From CAYRJD01 sp965212125 (GTDB lineage Bacteria; Actinomycetota; Acidimicrobiia; Acidimicrobiales; Poriferisodalaceae): DNA of 64,000 bases. A program made the translations under genes and the position numbers. Shown here piece after piece: positions 35,501 through 46,700 of the stretch; the first letter of the stretch is position 1; every line of letters starts with the position of its first letter. Under the pieces are notes generated by a model. The model made no database searches and had not been told where the DNA came from. It worked only from the letters and a program-made list of their open reading frames with translations. The DNA lies in contig OZ243045.1 of the NCBI GenBank assembly GCA_965212125.1, positions 1,612,001 through 1,676,000 on the forward strand. The letters are read 5' to 3'.

Positions 35501-37579
35501 CTCATCCACTACTGGCGGGGTGGCAGAGTCATAGCGCTGCCAACGCCACTGCGCCACCTGCGGGGCGGGCGCAGCTGCGGTGCCGATATCAAGCGTTACC
35601 GGGCTAGTAACCGTGGCACGCGTAACTCGCGGATAGTCGCTGTAGCTAGTAACTCGCTGGGTTGTGCTGCGAGACGGGTTGCCCTGGTTGTCTTGAAAGG
35701 CTCCCGCAGCGATCGTGATTGTTTCACCGGTTCCAAGATTGGCCGGTATCCGGGCATTGCCCGAGTCCACCGCAGTGGTAGAGGAAGTAGTTGCACAAAC
35801 CTCAGAGCCTGAGACGTCAGACATACCGAACAAGCAAACAGTGATGTCGTTCTGGGCGGAAGAAGGCAGAATCTCGGCGACGCTTTCTTCGCCCGTGGCA
35901 GCATCAGCTACGTAGAGCCGCGCATTGCCGATGCGAATGCTGGCTAGCAGAGCTTGCCGGGCGGCGGCGGTTCCAGCGGAAGAGACGTCAGTGGCAAGGT
36001 TTGGTTCGGTCACCCGAATGCGGATGGCGTGCGAACCCTGCGGCGCAAAAACCTCAATACGCGGGCGAACCCTGTCCGCCGCCAAAGCCCGCGCTGTCGC
36101 CTGAGCGCCCTCAACTAAACGATCATCACCACCAAAGCCTTTGATCTTGCCATCAACGACACTGATCGGTGCGTTCTGTAGCAGCGGCTCATCGCCAGAC
36201 AAACCAATAGTTATTGTCCTGTTGTTGTTCGACGCAACAAACGTGTCACCGGGAACCAACGGGCCACCAGAAACCTGATAGTTGACTCTGTTAAGCGCGC
36301 TGGTCACAAAGCCATCGGCGGTCGTATCTGATTCAACATTAACTGGCGAAGAGAAAGTAACCCTGAAAGAGTCCGCACCCGCAGTAGCTGTGATCGTTGC
36401 TGTGATCGGCGGCGACGTTGTAGCCGCAGCGATGGCTGCCTGAACCACCGTGTCTGACACCACCGCAGCACCGCCAATAGCGGTAAGGCTCACATCCACA
36501 AACGAGGCATCGGCGTTGCGGGTTGGCAGCGTCTGCAAAAAGTCACGGGTATCGGCGGGTAGGCCGTCGTTAGTAACCAGCAACACCGGCGTGACACCAT
36601 TAGTGGCACCATTAGTAGCTAGACCCAAGCCCAGCAGCGGACCGGCCGACACACCATCAGCAGCGGCCGCGGCGTTTACAAGCGCAGCGGTGGTTGGGCT
36701 GAGCGTAACCGTGCCGCAGTCGCTGAGCGCTTGGCGGATTTCCAGTGCCGTGTCGTAGCGGTTGGCGCCGCTGATGCGAACGACGTCTTCCACGCCAGCC
36801 TCATTGACATCAGCCACCACAGCTGCAGAAACAGCGGTCGTGCCGCCAACGATGACGACGCGCTCAATCTCCGCGTCGGTCAAGTAGTCAGCCACGCTGG
36901 CGGGCAGAGCGTTGGCAGGGGTCAGCAGGATCGGCAGCTCCAGTGAGTACGCCAGAGGGCCAGCGGCGATCACATCGGAAAACGAAGAATTAACATTGAT
37001 TAGCAGCGCGGCGACTTGCCCGGTGTCGCAATAAACGCCGGGTGTGCCGATCTCGTTGGCTACGGCAACGGCGGTGCCATAACGATTCGCCCCGGCTAGT
37101 CGGGTGACGGTGCGCACGGGTGCGAGCGCCGTGATCGCATCCTCAACAGCCTGCGACACCGAGGTGAGCCCACCAACGATGAACACCTCGGAAACGAACT
37201 CGTCAACGATGAAGTTCTCAACAGCGCGCTGCAAGCGACCCGGCGGGGTCAGCAGCACCGGCGCAACCTCAGAAGCTGCTAGCCCGGCGGCCGCTGCGGC
37301 GTCAACCAGGCTTTCGCCCGACGCCACGATGACTGTGTCAACGAAGCCGCCCGAACCGCTGTTCGCCCTGAAGGCCTGGGCTAGGGCGACCGACGTGGCG
37401 TAGCGGTTTGCGCCGCCGAACGCGCGAATCTGCGGGGTGGCTGGGTTGCTGTCGTGGTTGATCAGGTTCTCAGACGCCGTGTTTGCGGCGCTGGCTGGCG
37501 ACACCGCCACCGGCGACACCGCCAACACCGACACGCTCAAAACTAGAGCAACAACACCAACAAAAACGCGCCGAAACAT
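32576..37579 (-). CDS. giant gene 2: CWB2 and Ig-like repeat surface protein (1667 aa)
   Basis: ATG at 37579 has AGGCGGA upstream and opens a signal peptide of 31 residues, five longer than in the paralogs because a 15-bp unit is duplicated (AVSPVAVSPASA). Layout matches gene 1: three CWB2 repeats, one Ig-like module (about 391-495), the central Cys-pair domain (about 500-985), then six Ig-like modules. The central region and first module share long stretches of identical DNA with gene 1, while the C-terminal modules have diverged strongly (for example VELISASSKDNYQ). The end is probably frameshifted. Expected location is the cell wall surface; no sortase motif is present. Confidence 0.85.
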   Translation of the reverse strand: MFRRVFVGVVALVLSVSVLAVSPVAVSPASAANTASENLINHDSNPATPQIRAFGGANRYATSVALAQAFRANSGSGGFVDTVIVASGESLVDAAAAAGLAASEVAPVLLTPPGRLQRAVENFIVDEFVSEVFIVGGLTSVSQAVEDAITALAPVRTVTRLAGANRYGTAVAVANEIGTPGVYCDTGQVAALLINVNSSFSDVIAAGPLAYSLELPILLTPANALPASVADYLTDAEIERVVIVGGTTAVSAAVVADVNEAGVEDVVRISGANRYDTALEIRQALSDCGTVTLSPTTAALVNAAAAADGVSAGPLLGLGLATNGATNGVTPVLLVTNDGLPADTRDFLQTLPTRNADASFVDVSLTAIGGAAVVSDTVVQAAIAAATTSPPITATITATAGADSFRVTFSSPVNVESDTTADGFVTSALNRVNYQVSGGPLVPGDTFVASNNNRTITIGLSGDEPLLQNAPISVVDGKIKGFGGDDRLVEGAQATARALAADRVRPRIEVFAPQGSHAIRIRVTEPNLATDVSSAGTAAARQALLASIRIGNARLYVADAATGEESVAEILPSSAQNDITVCLFGMSDVSGSEVCATTSSTTAVDSGNARIPANLGTGETITIAAGAFQDNQGNPSRSTTQRVTSYSDYPRVTRATVTSPVTLDIGTAAAPAPQVAQWRWQRYDSATPPVVDENVLTIAAKPDSASAGGAAGNDWRVIWVGPPATADPDTVAEVSVVVNKLRKTILINFDEDATIFSVVTALAADSEFAELFTVSSDVFADNDLANEKLVADAGDTDNDNLVENDADTTPCTDTPVADAQCNQPNTATPWTLSGGVSVAVVTLTYNETLSSFDYAGLVTANTDPANAANAAKYPTATRIATGTRVQQLVGWQADPFAADLDLDDEFRFLLTTASATFADLPKPGDTISLPAGLGETFAFVNNTPATDPLCPTGLSANSDSNPCGRSIAVTAPGQTLRRDSASGRIEGARAEIALDIPARILSWAGLRTIRITFDEAVNVVGPTDTANFPTSAFNLANYQLNGAALPASALSARSANRVVIITLPLGSEPADGDTISILGNQIAVASGSLRVAAIQHTVTPPPPITATIAATTGFSTIQIRFSEPVELISASSKDNYQIDGSPIPADYTLAYDNDTTTTITLPSGSSVAPGTVISVVGGQIKGFDFFDTRFVAAATLTTAGTAPTPITTTIGDATAGELTFTVTFAAGADSAAVNVAESTDTANFPTSARNPAHYQIDGNPLPGTPTFAPSVGNSVVTVTLPAGSELASGEVITVAGNAIKAAGATDGRRARAATHTVPLPRITSTIAAEFGERIFTVTFSEAVNVAESTDATNFMTSARNPDNYRIDPAGRSAAMLPAGTTFDFSTVNDPMDSQVATITLPVGMALGHNIVTPPASNFDVVVSVRGSEIKAANDDRTVRGHSLTLDRPITATITAERGQTEVIIEFSERINDSGSGGNFATSVRNSVNYEIISETDPPLTIVGIIVNNPEVTITVSRAIVDGDTFAVRDDAIQSGRLFGVVDERRSEPTGPVGSVPTITSNIRNLAGDPGSSVEAGSDGFTVYFSEAVSRASARNRANYRIEGVLFSDITPAPTLMLGPNNLVLTVSGLDPLTNGHIISVLSTIEARDDAREVVGNNCRVGTPGCGV

Positions 37580-37631
37580 CAAAAATCCGCCTAACACAGG
37601 TAGTGGTAAAAGCCAATAACAAAACCGCAAG

Positions 37632-37669
37632 CCCCCCCCCGCACGTGACATCGCCAGCCGCCGTGGGGG
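37632..37669 (-). promoter_or_regulatory. G9 tract plus GTCACGTGC element before giant gene 2
   Basis: The sense strand reads CCCCCACGGCGGCTGGCGAT, then GTCACGTGC and nine guanines, ending 53 bases before the ATG. The whole 38-base block is nearly identical to the one before gene 3. The C-run and the G-run could also pair as a hairpin between genes 3 and 2, so a role in termination is an alternative. Confidence 0.6.
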
Positions 37670-37733
37670 TGCCCGGCGGGGCGCCCGGCGTGGGCTTGGC
37701 GGCGGGCTTGGTGTAGGGGCTTGGGAGGCGGTG

Positions 37734-40700
37734 CTAGCCCGTTGGGATGGCTATTGCGCCAACTCCAGTGCCAACTCCAGTGCCAACTCCAGCCGTGAAG
37801 ATGGCGGCCATCGTCGGCACCGGCAGCACCGGCAGCGGCACTGACCCTGGTGCTGATGCTGGTATCGGTGTTGGCGATCCTCCAACCCCAACCACGAACG
37901 TGGTGCCTAAAACCTGGCGATCATCATTATCGTCAGCGGCATCAATCGTGCCGCCAACAACGCTGATTTTGTCGCCAACAGAGAACGTTTCATCCCCAAC
38001 CAAGATGATCTCTACTGTCCTCAAGCTGAGTAGGGTGACAGTGGCAGCGCCAGCAAGCGGGCTGCCATTGATTTCGTAGTTGGCGCGATTAAAAGCGCTA
38101 TTCGCGAAGTTAAGCAGTGTGGTATTAACCGGATCAGAGAAGGTGACCGTGAAGATTGGCGATCCGACTTCAGCCCTGATGGTTGCGGTTATCGGTGGTG
38201 GCGGCACCACGAACGGGTTCGAGTTGGCGACAACCAGGCGATCATCATCAGTGGCTTGAATCCGGCCGTCAACAACATTAATCATGTCGCCAGCCGACAG
38301 CGTTTCACCACTGACCAAAACAATGGTCGCTGTCCTCTGGCTGTCTATGTTAAGAAGGGCGGCGTTATCCAGCGGGCTGCCATTTATTTCGTAGTTGGCG
38401 CGGTTAAGAGCGCTATTCGCGAAGTCATCTCTAACCAGTGTGTCGCTGATTCTCTCAGAGAAGACAATCGTGATTCTGTTCGTTCTGGCTGTAGCCGTGA
38501 TGGTTACCGTTATCGGTGGTAGCGGCACCGTAAACGTCTCGCCGACAACCAGGCGATCGTCAGCGCCGGCGCCTCTAATCCGGCCGTCAATAACACTGAT
38601 TACCTCACGGCCAACCAGCTCTTCGCCCGCTGGCAGGGAGATGGTTATCGCCCGGCGGTTGGGTGAGAAGCTAAACGTGGTGTCGGCTGGCAGTTGCCCG
38701 TTGTTGGTTTGTCCGGCGTCAGTTTGTCCGCCAACAAATTGATAGTTAGCGGGGTTGCGAGCACTGGTCGTGAAGCCCGCTTCTCCGGGCGCAGCGATAT
38801 TGACCGGAGCAGAGAAGACAACCGAGATGTCCCGATCGCCGATTGCAGCCATAATGGTTGCTGTTATTGGCAACGTAAATGTGGTGGCTTCAACCCGGCG
38901 ATCGTCAGCGGGATCAGCGGCCTTGATCACATCGCCGATGATGCGGATCGTTGTGCCATCGGTTATTCCCACCGGAAAGCTAATGGTTGCCGTCAGGCCG
39001 TCGTTAGACAAGACAATCGTGGTGCCGGTTTCTTCGCCGGGCAGCGTTAGGCCATTAATTAGATAGTGGTCGTGGTTGAGAGCGCTGGTTGAGAAGCTCG
39101 CCTCCCCATCTTCTGCTTCAGCGCCATTGACCGGATCGGAGAAGGTGATCGTGATGTCTAGCTCGCCCGCTACAGCCACAATGGTTGCTGTTATGGACGC
39201 TGGCAGCGTGAATGAAGCGGGTTGAACTCTGCGAGTGTCAGCACCGACACCTTTAATCCGACCGCCGATAACACTGATGGTTTCGCCGCCGACTAGCTCT
39301 TCGCCCGGCGGCAGGGAGATGGTTATCGTTCTGCGGTCGGACGAGAATCTAAACGTGGTGCCTTCGGGCAGTTGCCCGTCGTTCGTTTCAGTTTCAGTTC
39401 CCCCGTCGTCGGTTTGCCCTTTGTCAAATCGGTAGTTAGCGGCGTTGCGGGCGCTAGTCGGTAAGCCAGCTCCGGTCTCAGCGATATTGACCGGAGCGGA
39501 GAAGACAACTATGACGTCTCGCTCGCTTATTGCAGCCGTGATGGTTGCGGTAATCGGTGGTAGCGGCACCGTGAACGATTTGTCTCCAACCAGGCGGTCG
39601 TCATCAGCGTCAGCGGCTTTAATCATGCCGCCGATAACAGTGATTGTTTCTCCCCCAGCTAGCTCTTCGTCCGGCGGCAAGGTGATGGTTATCGTTCTGC
39701 GGTCATCGGAGAAATTGAACCCGGTTTCGTCGGGCAGCTGGCCGCCATCAATTTCATAGTGAGCGGGATTACGAGCGCCAGCCCCGCTCGTTGTGATGTC
39801 AATCGGATCGGTGAAGGTGACCGTGATGATTCGCTCGTTCGGCGCGGCCGTGATGGTTGCGGTTATTGGTGGTAGCGGCACCGTGAACGATGCTTCTTGA
39901 ACTCGGCGATCGTCAACGTCGGCGCCTCTAATCCGGCCGCCGATAACAGTGATTGTTTCGCCGCCGACTAGCTCTTCGCCCGCTGGTAGAGAGATGGTTA
40001 TCGTTCTGCGGTCGAACGAAAAGCTAAACGTGGCGTCGGGGGGCAGTTGCCCGTTGTTGGTTTGCTCGCCAACAAATTGATAGTTATCAATGTTTCGGGC
40101 GCTAGTCGTGAAGCCGTCTCCGTCTGCAGCGATATTCACCGGCGCAGAGAAGACAACTATGACGTCTAGGTCGTCCGGTGCAGCCGTGATGGTTGCGGTA
40201 ATCGGTGTTGGCACCGTGAACGAGGTGGCTTGCACCCTGCGGTCGTCGATGGTGGCTTCGCCGCTGATCCTGCCGGCAACAACGCTGATCTCTTCACCGC
40301 CAACTAGCTCTTCGCCCGGCGGCAAAGTAATCACCGCCACCTGGCCGTTTGGTGCGAGGGTGATCGTGGTGTCGGCGGGCAGTGGGCCGCCATCAATTTC
40401 ATAGTTAGCGGGGTTGCGGGCGCTGGTCGCGAAGCCGGGCTGCTCGCTTGCTGCGGGATTGACTGGCTCAGAAAAGCGAACTGCGATGTTTCGCGTGCTA
40501 GCTGCGGCGGTGATTTCTTCAACTGTGATCTGGTTCGTTGCGGTAACCGAACCAGAGCCAGCCCGCACTCGGCGTTCATCGCTAGCGGCTTTAATCGCGT
40601 CGCCAACAACGCTGATAACTGCGTCAGTGGTCAGCCCATTGCCCGGCTGCAAAGTAATCGTCGCCGTTTGGCCGTTGGCCGACAGCTCAATGTCGCCAGC

Positions 40701-43700
40701 GTCGACACCGGGCAGCGAGCCGGGGGAACCAAGCTGTCCGTCAGAGTCAAGCTCAGCAATCTGATAGTGGGCGGGATTGCGAGCACTGGTCGCGAAGCCG
40801 GATTCCCCGGGCGCAGCGGCGTTGACTGGTTCAGAGAACATAATGGTGATGCGCAGATTGCCAGCCGCAGCCTTAGTGATGGTTGCCGTTATCGGTGTCG
40901 CTGGCTGCACACCATCGTCCGTAGTAACAACCACACTGACGGGGTCGTCAACCAGGCGGGTATCACTAGCCGCAGCACCCTTAATCACACCACCCAAAAC
41001 TTCAATAAGCGAACCACTAGTCACACCCACCGGCAAAGTAATTGTCAGCACCGTGCCATCAGCAGACAACACATACTCAGCAAGCGGAGGCACCAACACA
41101 GTTTTATTAACCCGATAATGAGCAGGATTGCGGGCACCCATCCCAGTCTCAGCGCCGCTAACCGCCGCAGAGAACGTAACGGTGATCGTGTCCGACCCGA
41201 CCGCAGCGGTGATCTCTGTCACCGTTATCGCTGTCGTCGTAGCCGGGAAACTGCGCTCGGCGGCCGCAACTAGGCGATCATCAAAAGCAGCCCGGATCTG
41301 GTTATCAACAACGCTGACCGTGTTGCCAGCCACCACCGGCAAAACCGGGTTCAGCTCGGTACTCACCAAAGTAATAGTCACCGTCATAGTGTCAGCGTCA
41401 TAGGCAATCTCGTTGGTCGTGGCCGCATCCAACGGAGTGCCGTCGATTTCGTAGTTAGCCAAATTGCGAGCACTGCTAGCAAAATCAGTCTCACCCGACG
41501 TTGCGTCATTGACCGGCTGGGTGAACTCAACGGTGATCGTTCGTGACCCGACCGCAGCGGTAATGGTCGCCGTTATCGCTCCCGTCGGTGTTGGCACCGT
41601 GAACTCAAACTCTTCAACACGGCGATCATCAAGCGCACCAGCCGCGCTAATCGCATCGTCAACAACGCTGATCACCGCGCCCGCAAACAGCTCCGAACCC
41701 GCCGGCAAAGTAATCCTCGCCGTCGATACCCCCGTCGCAACGTCAGTCGACAACGCAATATCATCAGCGGTGACGCCGGGCAACGCAGTCGCGGGCTGCC
41801 CGGCAGCCGAGGCAATCCGATAGTTAGCCGGATTGCGGGCACCCGTCCCAGACACAGCATCGCTAACCGCCGCAGAGAACACAACAACGATCTCTAACCC
41901 ACCAGCCACACCGGTGATGCCTGTCACCGTTATCTGGTCCGTTGGCGTAACGGTGTGTGGCTCAGTTTGAACCAAACGATCATCGTTTGCATCTGCAGTG
42001 TTGATCACATTGTCAGCAACAGTGATCGTTGCGCTGGCCGCTAAACCATCGCCCGGCTGCAAAATAATCCTCGTCGTCGTGGTGGCAGCTACATAGGTAA
42101 CCGTGGCGGTGCTAGGCAGCGCGGCGCCGTCAATCCGATAATGAGCGCGGTTGGCAGCACCAGACCCGGTCGTTGCAGGATTAACCGCCACATCGAACAC
42201 AACAACGATCTCTAACCCGCCAGCGGCAGCTGTGATGGTTGCGGTAATCGCAGCTAGCACATCGAACGTGGTGGCCGGAATCAAACGCCCGTCAAAAGCA
42301 GCCTTGATCTGGTTAGCAACAATGCTGATCCGATTACCGCCAGCTAACTCTGAACCAGACGGCAAAGTAATCGTCGCCGTTCGACCGTCAGCCGACAAGA
42401 CAATATTGCTAGCGGAAACGCCAGGCAACGAGCCAGCGGGCAACGGGCCAGTGCCGTCAGGGTCAATCCGATAATGCGCCGGGTTGCGAGCGCCCGTCCC
42501 AGTTGTAGCCGGGTCAACTCGATCGGTGAACGTAACGGTGAAGGTTCGCTCACTAGCGAGTGCTGCGATAGTCGCGGTAAACAACCCCGTCGATCCTGGC
42601 ACCGTGAACGAGGGAACAAGAGGTTCAACTCGGCGGTCGTCAATAGCACCAGCAGCGCTGATTATCCCGTCCACAATGCGGATCACCTGGCCCTCAACCA
42701 GCTCCGAACCCGACGACAAAGTAATAGTCGCCGTCATAGTGCCAGCGTCATAGGCAATCTCGTCGACCATGGTCGTATCCAACGGAGTGTCGTCGATTTC
42801 GTAGTTAGCCGGATTAGCCGCACTAGTCAAGAAGTTGTCGGTGTCCGTTGAATCAACAGCATTAACCGCCGCAGAGAACACAACAGTGATCTCTAACCCA
42901 CCAGCCACAGCCTCAATACTGTCAACCATGATCCGTGACGCCGTCCCAACCGTGCGAGAGGCAAACTCAACTCGCCGCTCATCGCTAACGGCTTTAATCG
43001 TGTCCTCACCAACCACGGGCATGTCGCTACCAACAGTGACCGTTGCGTTATCGGGCAACCTCTCACTAACACGCAAGAGAGGCAAAGTAATAGTCACCTG
43101 CCTAGTCATCAACGGGTCGTTGCCAACGCGGGCAATCTCAGTGTCCGCGTGCAGTGCGGCACCATTGATTCGGTAGTGGACGAGATTAAGAGCGCTAGTC
43201 GCAAAAGCAGCAGCGGTGCCCGTTGGCTCTGTGACGTTGACCGGCGCAGAGAACGTAACAGTGATAAGTCGCCCACCAGCCGAAGCCGCGATGCCTGTCG
43301 TTATCGGTATCGCAGGCTGCACACCGTCGTCCGTAGTAACAACCACACTGACAGGATCAACCAAGCGAGCATCACTAGCCGCAGCACCCTTAATCGCGTT
43401 ACCCGAAATAGCGTTACCCGAAACCTCAATAAGCGAACCCTCAGGTAAGCCCGAATCCAAAGTAATAGTCAACGTCGTGCCGTCAAAAGTGCCAGCAAAA
43501 GACAACCCAAGCACAGGCGCATTAGACGGCTGAGCTCCATTAATCCGATAGTTAGCAGGATTAACAGCGCTGGTCGCAAAGCCAGCCGTGCCCGAAGCCG
43601 CTCCGCTAACCGCCTCAGAAAACGTAACGGTGATCGTTGCAGACCCAACCGTCGCTGCGATAGTTGCGGTAATCGAACCTGACGGAACCGGCAAACTGAG

Positions 43701-46700
43701 CTGGCTGGCTGCAACTAGGCGATCATCAAGAGCAGCCCTGATCTGGTTAGCAACAACGCTGACCGTGTTACCAGCCACCACCGGCAACACCGTGTCAAGC
43801 AAAGTAATAGTCGCCGTTCGATTCACATCTGAGAAAACAAACCCCGTGGCAGCAGCCAACGCAACGCCGTCGATTTCGTAGTTAACCGGATTAGCCGCAC
43901 TACTAGCAAAATCAGTCTCACCCGACGCTGCGGCATTAACCGGCTGAGTGAACTCAACAGTGACCTCACGCGACCCGGCCGCAGCCGTGATCTCTCTCAC
44001 CGTCACCACCGCGCCCGCCGTAACAGGCACATCAAAATCAAACCCTTCAACACGACGATCGTCGGTAACGCCAGCCGCGCTGATCACTCCGTCAACAACG
44101 CGAATCGACTGACCCGCAATCAAAAACGAACCCGCCGGCAAAACAACAGTCGCCACCGAGTTAGCGCCAGCCACAGGGTCATCTGTCAAATCCCCAACCG
44201 TGGTGCCAACCACAGAGTTGCCACCAATCAAATAATGCGCAGGATTACGAGCACTAGTCGCGAAGCCACCCTCACCCGACGCAACACCATTGACCGGCTC
44301 AGAAAACACAACAATGAAACTCGACTCACCAGCCACAGCCACAATGCGATCAACCACGATTTGTGCCGCCGCCGCAACCGGTCGAGAAGCACCCTGCACC
44401 CGACGATCATCAGTAGCACCAGCCGCGCTAATCACCCCGTCAACAACACTGACCATCGCCCCAGCAGGCAACCCATTACCCGGCAACAAAGTAATAACCG
44501 CCGTCGACATCGCCGTCACGCTGTCAGTCGACAACGCAATATCGCCAGCGGTAACGCCAGACAGCGCGCCGCCGTCAAGCCGGTAATGCGCGGGATTGCG
44601 AGCACCCGACCCAGACACAGCATCGCTAACCGCCGCAGAAAACACAACAGTGATACGCAACCCACCGGTTGTAGCAGTGATGCTTGTAACCGTTATCTGG
44701 TCCGTTGCGGTAACCGGGAAAGAAGCACCCTGCACTCGCCGCTCATCATTAGCGGCCTTGATCGCATCGTCAGCAACACCAACCATCGCGGCGGTCAGCC
44801 CATTACCCGGCAACAAAGTAATCCTCGCCGTCAAGCCGTCGCCCGACAGGGCAATATTGCTAACGGTGACACCAGGCAACTCGCCACCGTCAAGCAGGTA
44901 GTTAGCCGGATTACGGGCACCCGTCCCAGACACAGCGTCGCTAACCGCCGCAGAAAACACAACAACGACCTCAAGCCCACCAGCCAAAGCTGTGATACTT
45001 GTAACCATTATCGGTGTGGCTGGCTGCACACCGTCATCCGTAGTAACAACCACACTGACAGGGTCAACCCTGCGAGTATCACTAGCCGCAGCACCCTTAA
45101 TCGTGTTACCCAAAACCTCAATAAGCGAACCCTCAGTCAAACCCGACGGGAAAGCACCCGACCCCAAAGCAATAGTCAGCACCGTGCCATCAGCAGACAA
45201 CGCAGGCGCACCAGGCAGCGGATCTCTATTAATCCGATAATTGGCAGGATTACGGGCACCCGTCGCAGACACAGCACTGCTAACCGCCGCAGAGAACGTA
45301 ACGGTGACCGTGTCCGACCCGACCGACGCGGTGATAGTCGCGGTAATCGAACCTGACGGAACCGGCAAACTGAGCTGGCTGCCCGCAACTAAGCGAGCAT
45401 CAAAAGCAGCCCTGATCTGGTTAGCAACAACGCTGATCGTGTTGCCAGCCACCACCGGCAAACCCGAACCAAGCAAAGTAATAGTCGCCGTCGATACCCC
45501 CGTCACGCTGTCAGTCGACAACGCAATATCGCCAGCGTCAACACCAGGTAGCGCGCCGCCGTCAATCTGATAATGGGCGGGATTGCGAGCACTGGTTGCG
45601 AAGTTGTCGGCATCCGTCGAATCTGCGTCATTAACCGATCCGGTGAACACAACCGCGATCTCACGCGACCCGACCGCAGCCTCAATACGAGCAACCCCTA
45701 TCGCTCCCGTCGGTGTTGGCACCGTGAACTCAAACTCTTCAACACGGCGATCATCAAAATCACCAGCCGCGCTAATCACATCGTCAACAACGCGAATCAC
45801 CTGACCCGCAACCAAGAACGAACCCGCCGGCAAAACAACCGTCGCCACCGTCCCGCCATTTGTCAAAGCCTCAACCGTGGCACCAGCAAGCAGCGAACCG
45901 CCGTCAAGCAAGTAGTGCGCGAGATTGCGAGCACCCGACCCAGACACAGCACCGCTAACCGCAGCAGAGAACTCAACCGTGAAACTCGGCGCACCAGCCA
46001 CAGCCACAATGCGATCAACCACGATTTGTGCCGCCGACGCAACCGGTCTAGAAGCACCCTGCACCCGACGATCATCAGTAGCACCAGCAGCGCTAATCAC
46101 CCCGTCAACAACACTGACCATCACCCCAGCAGGCAACCCATTACCCGGCAACAAAGTAATAACCGCCGTTTGGCCGTCGACCGACAACGCAATATCGCCA
46201 GCGGTAACGCCAGACAGCGCGCCGCCGTCAAGCCGGTAATGCGCGGGATTGCGAGCACCCGACCCAGACACAGCATCGCTAACCGCCGCAGAAAACACAA
46301 CAGTGATACGCAACCCACCGGTTGTAGCAGTGATGCTTGTAACCGTTATCTGGTCCGTTGCGGTAACCGGTCGTGAAGCACCCTGCACTCGCCGCTCATC
46401 ATTAGCGGCCTTAATCGCATCGTCAGCAACACCAACCATCGCGGCGGTCAGCCCATTACCCGGCAACAAAGTAATCCTCGCCGTCAGGCCATCGCCCGAC
46501 AGGGCAATATTGCTAACGGTGACACCAGGCAACTCGCCACCGTCAAGCAGGTAGTTAGCCGGATTACGGGCACCCGACCCAGTCGCAGTGTCGCTAACCG
46601 CCGCAGAAAACACAACAACGATCTCTAACCCACCAGCCGCAGCGGTGATACTTGTAACCATTATCGCTGTGGCTGGCTGCACACCGTCATCCGTAGTAAC

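Noticed and set aside
44235..46376. Long plus-strand open frames (up to 373 codons) rich in Arg, Asn, Ser, Thr
   Set aside because: They lie antisense to the repeat region of giant gene 3, recur with the repeats and have no start signals or family resemblance; they follow from the A/C base bias.
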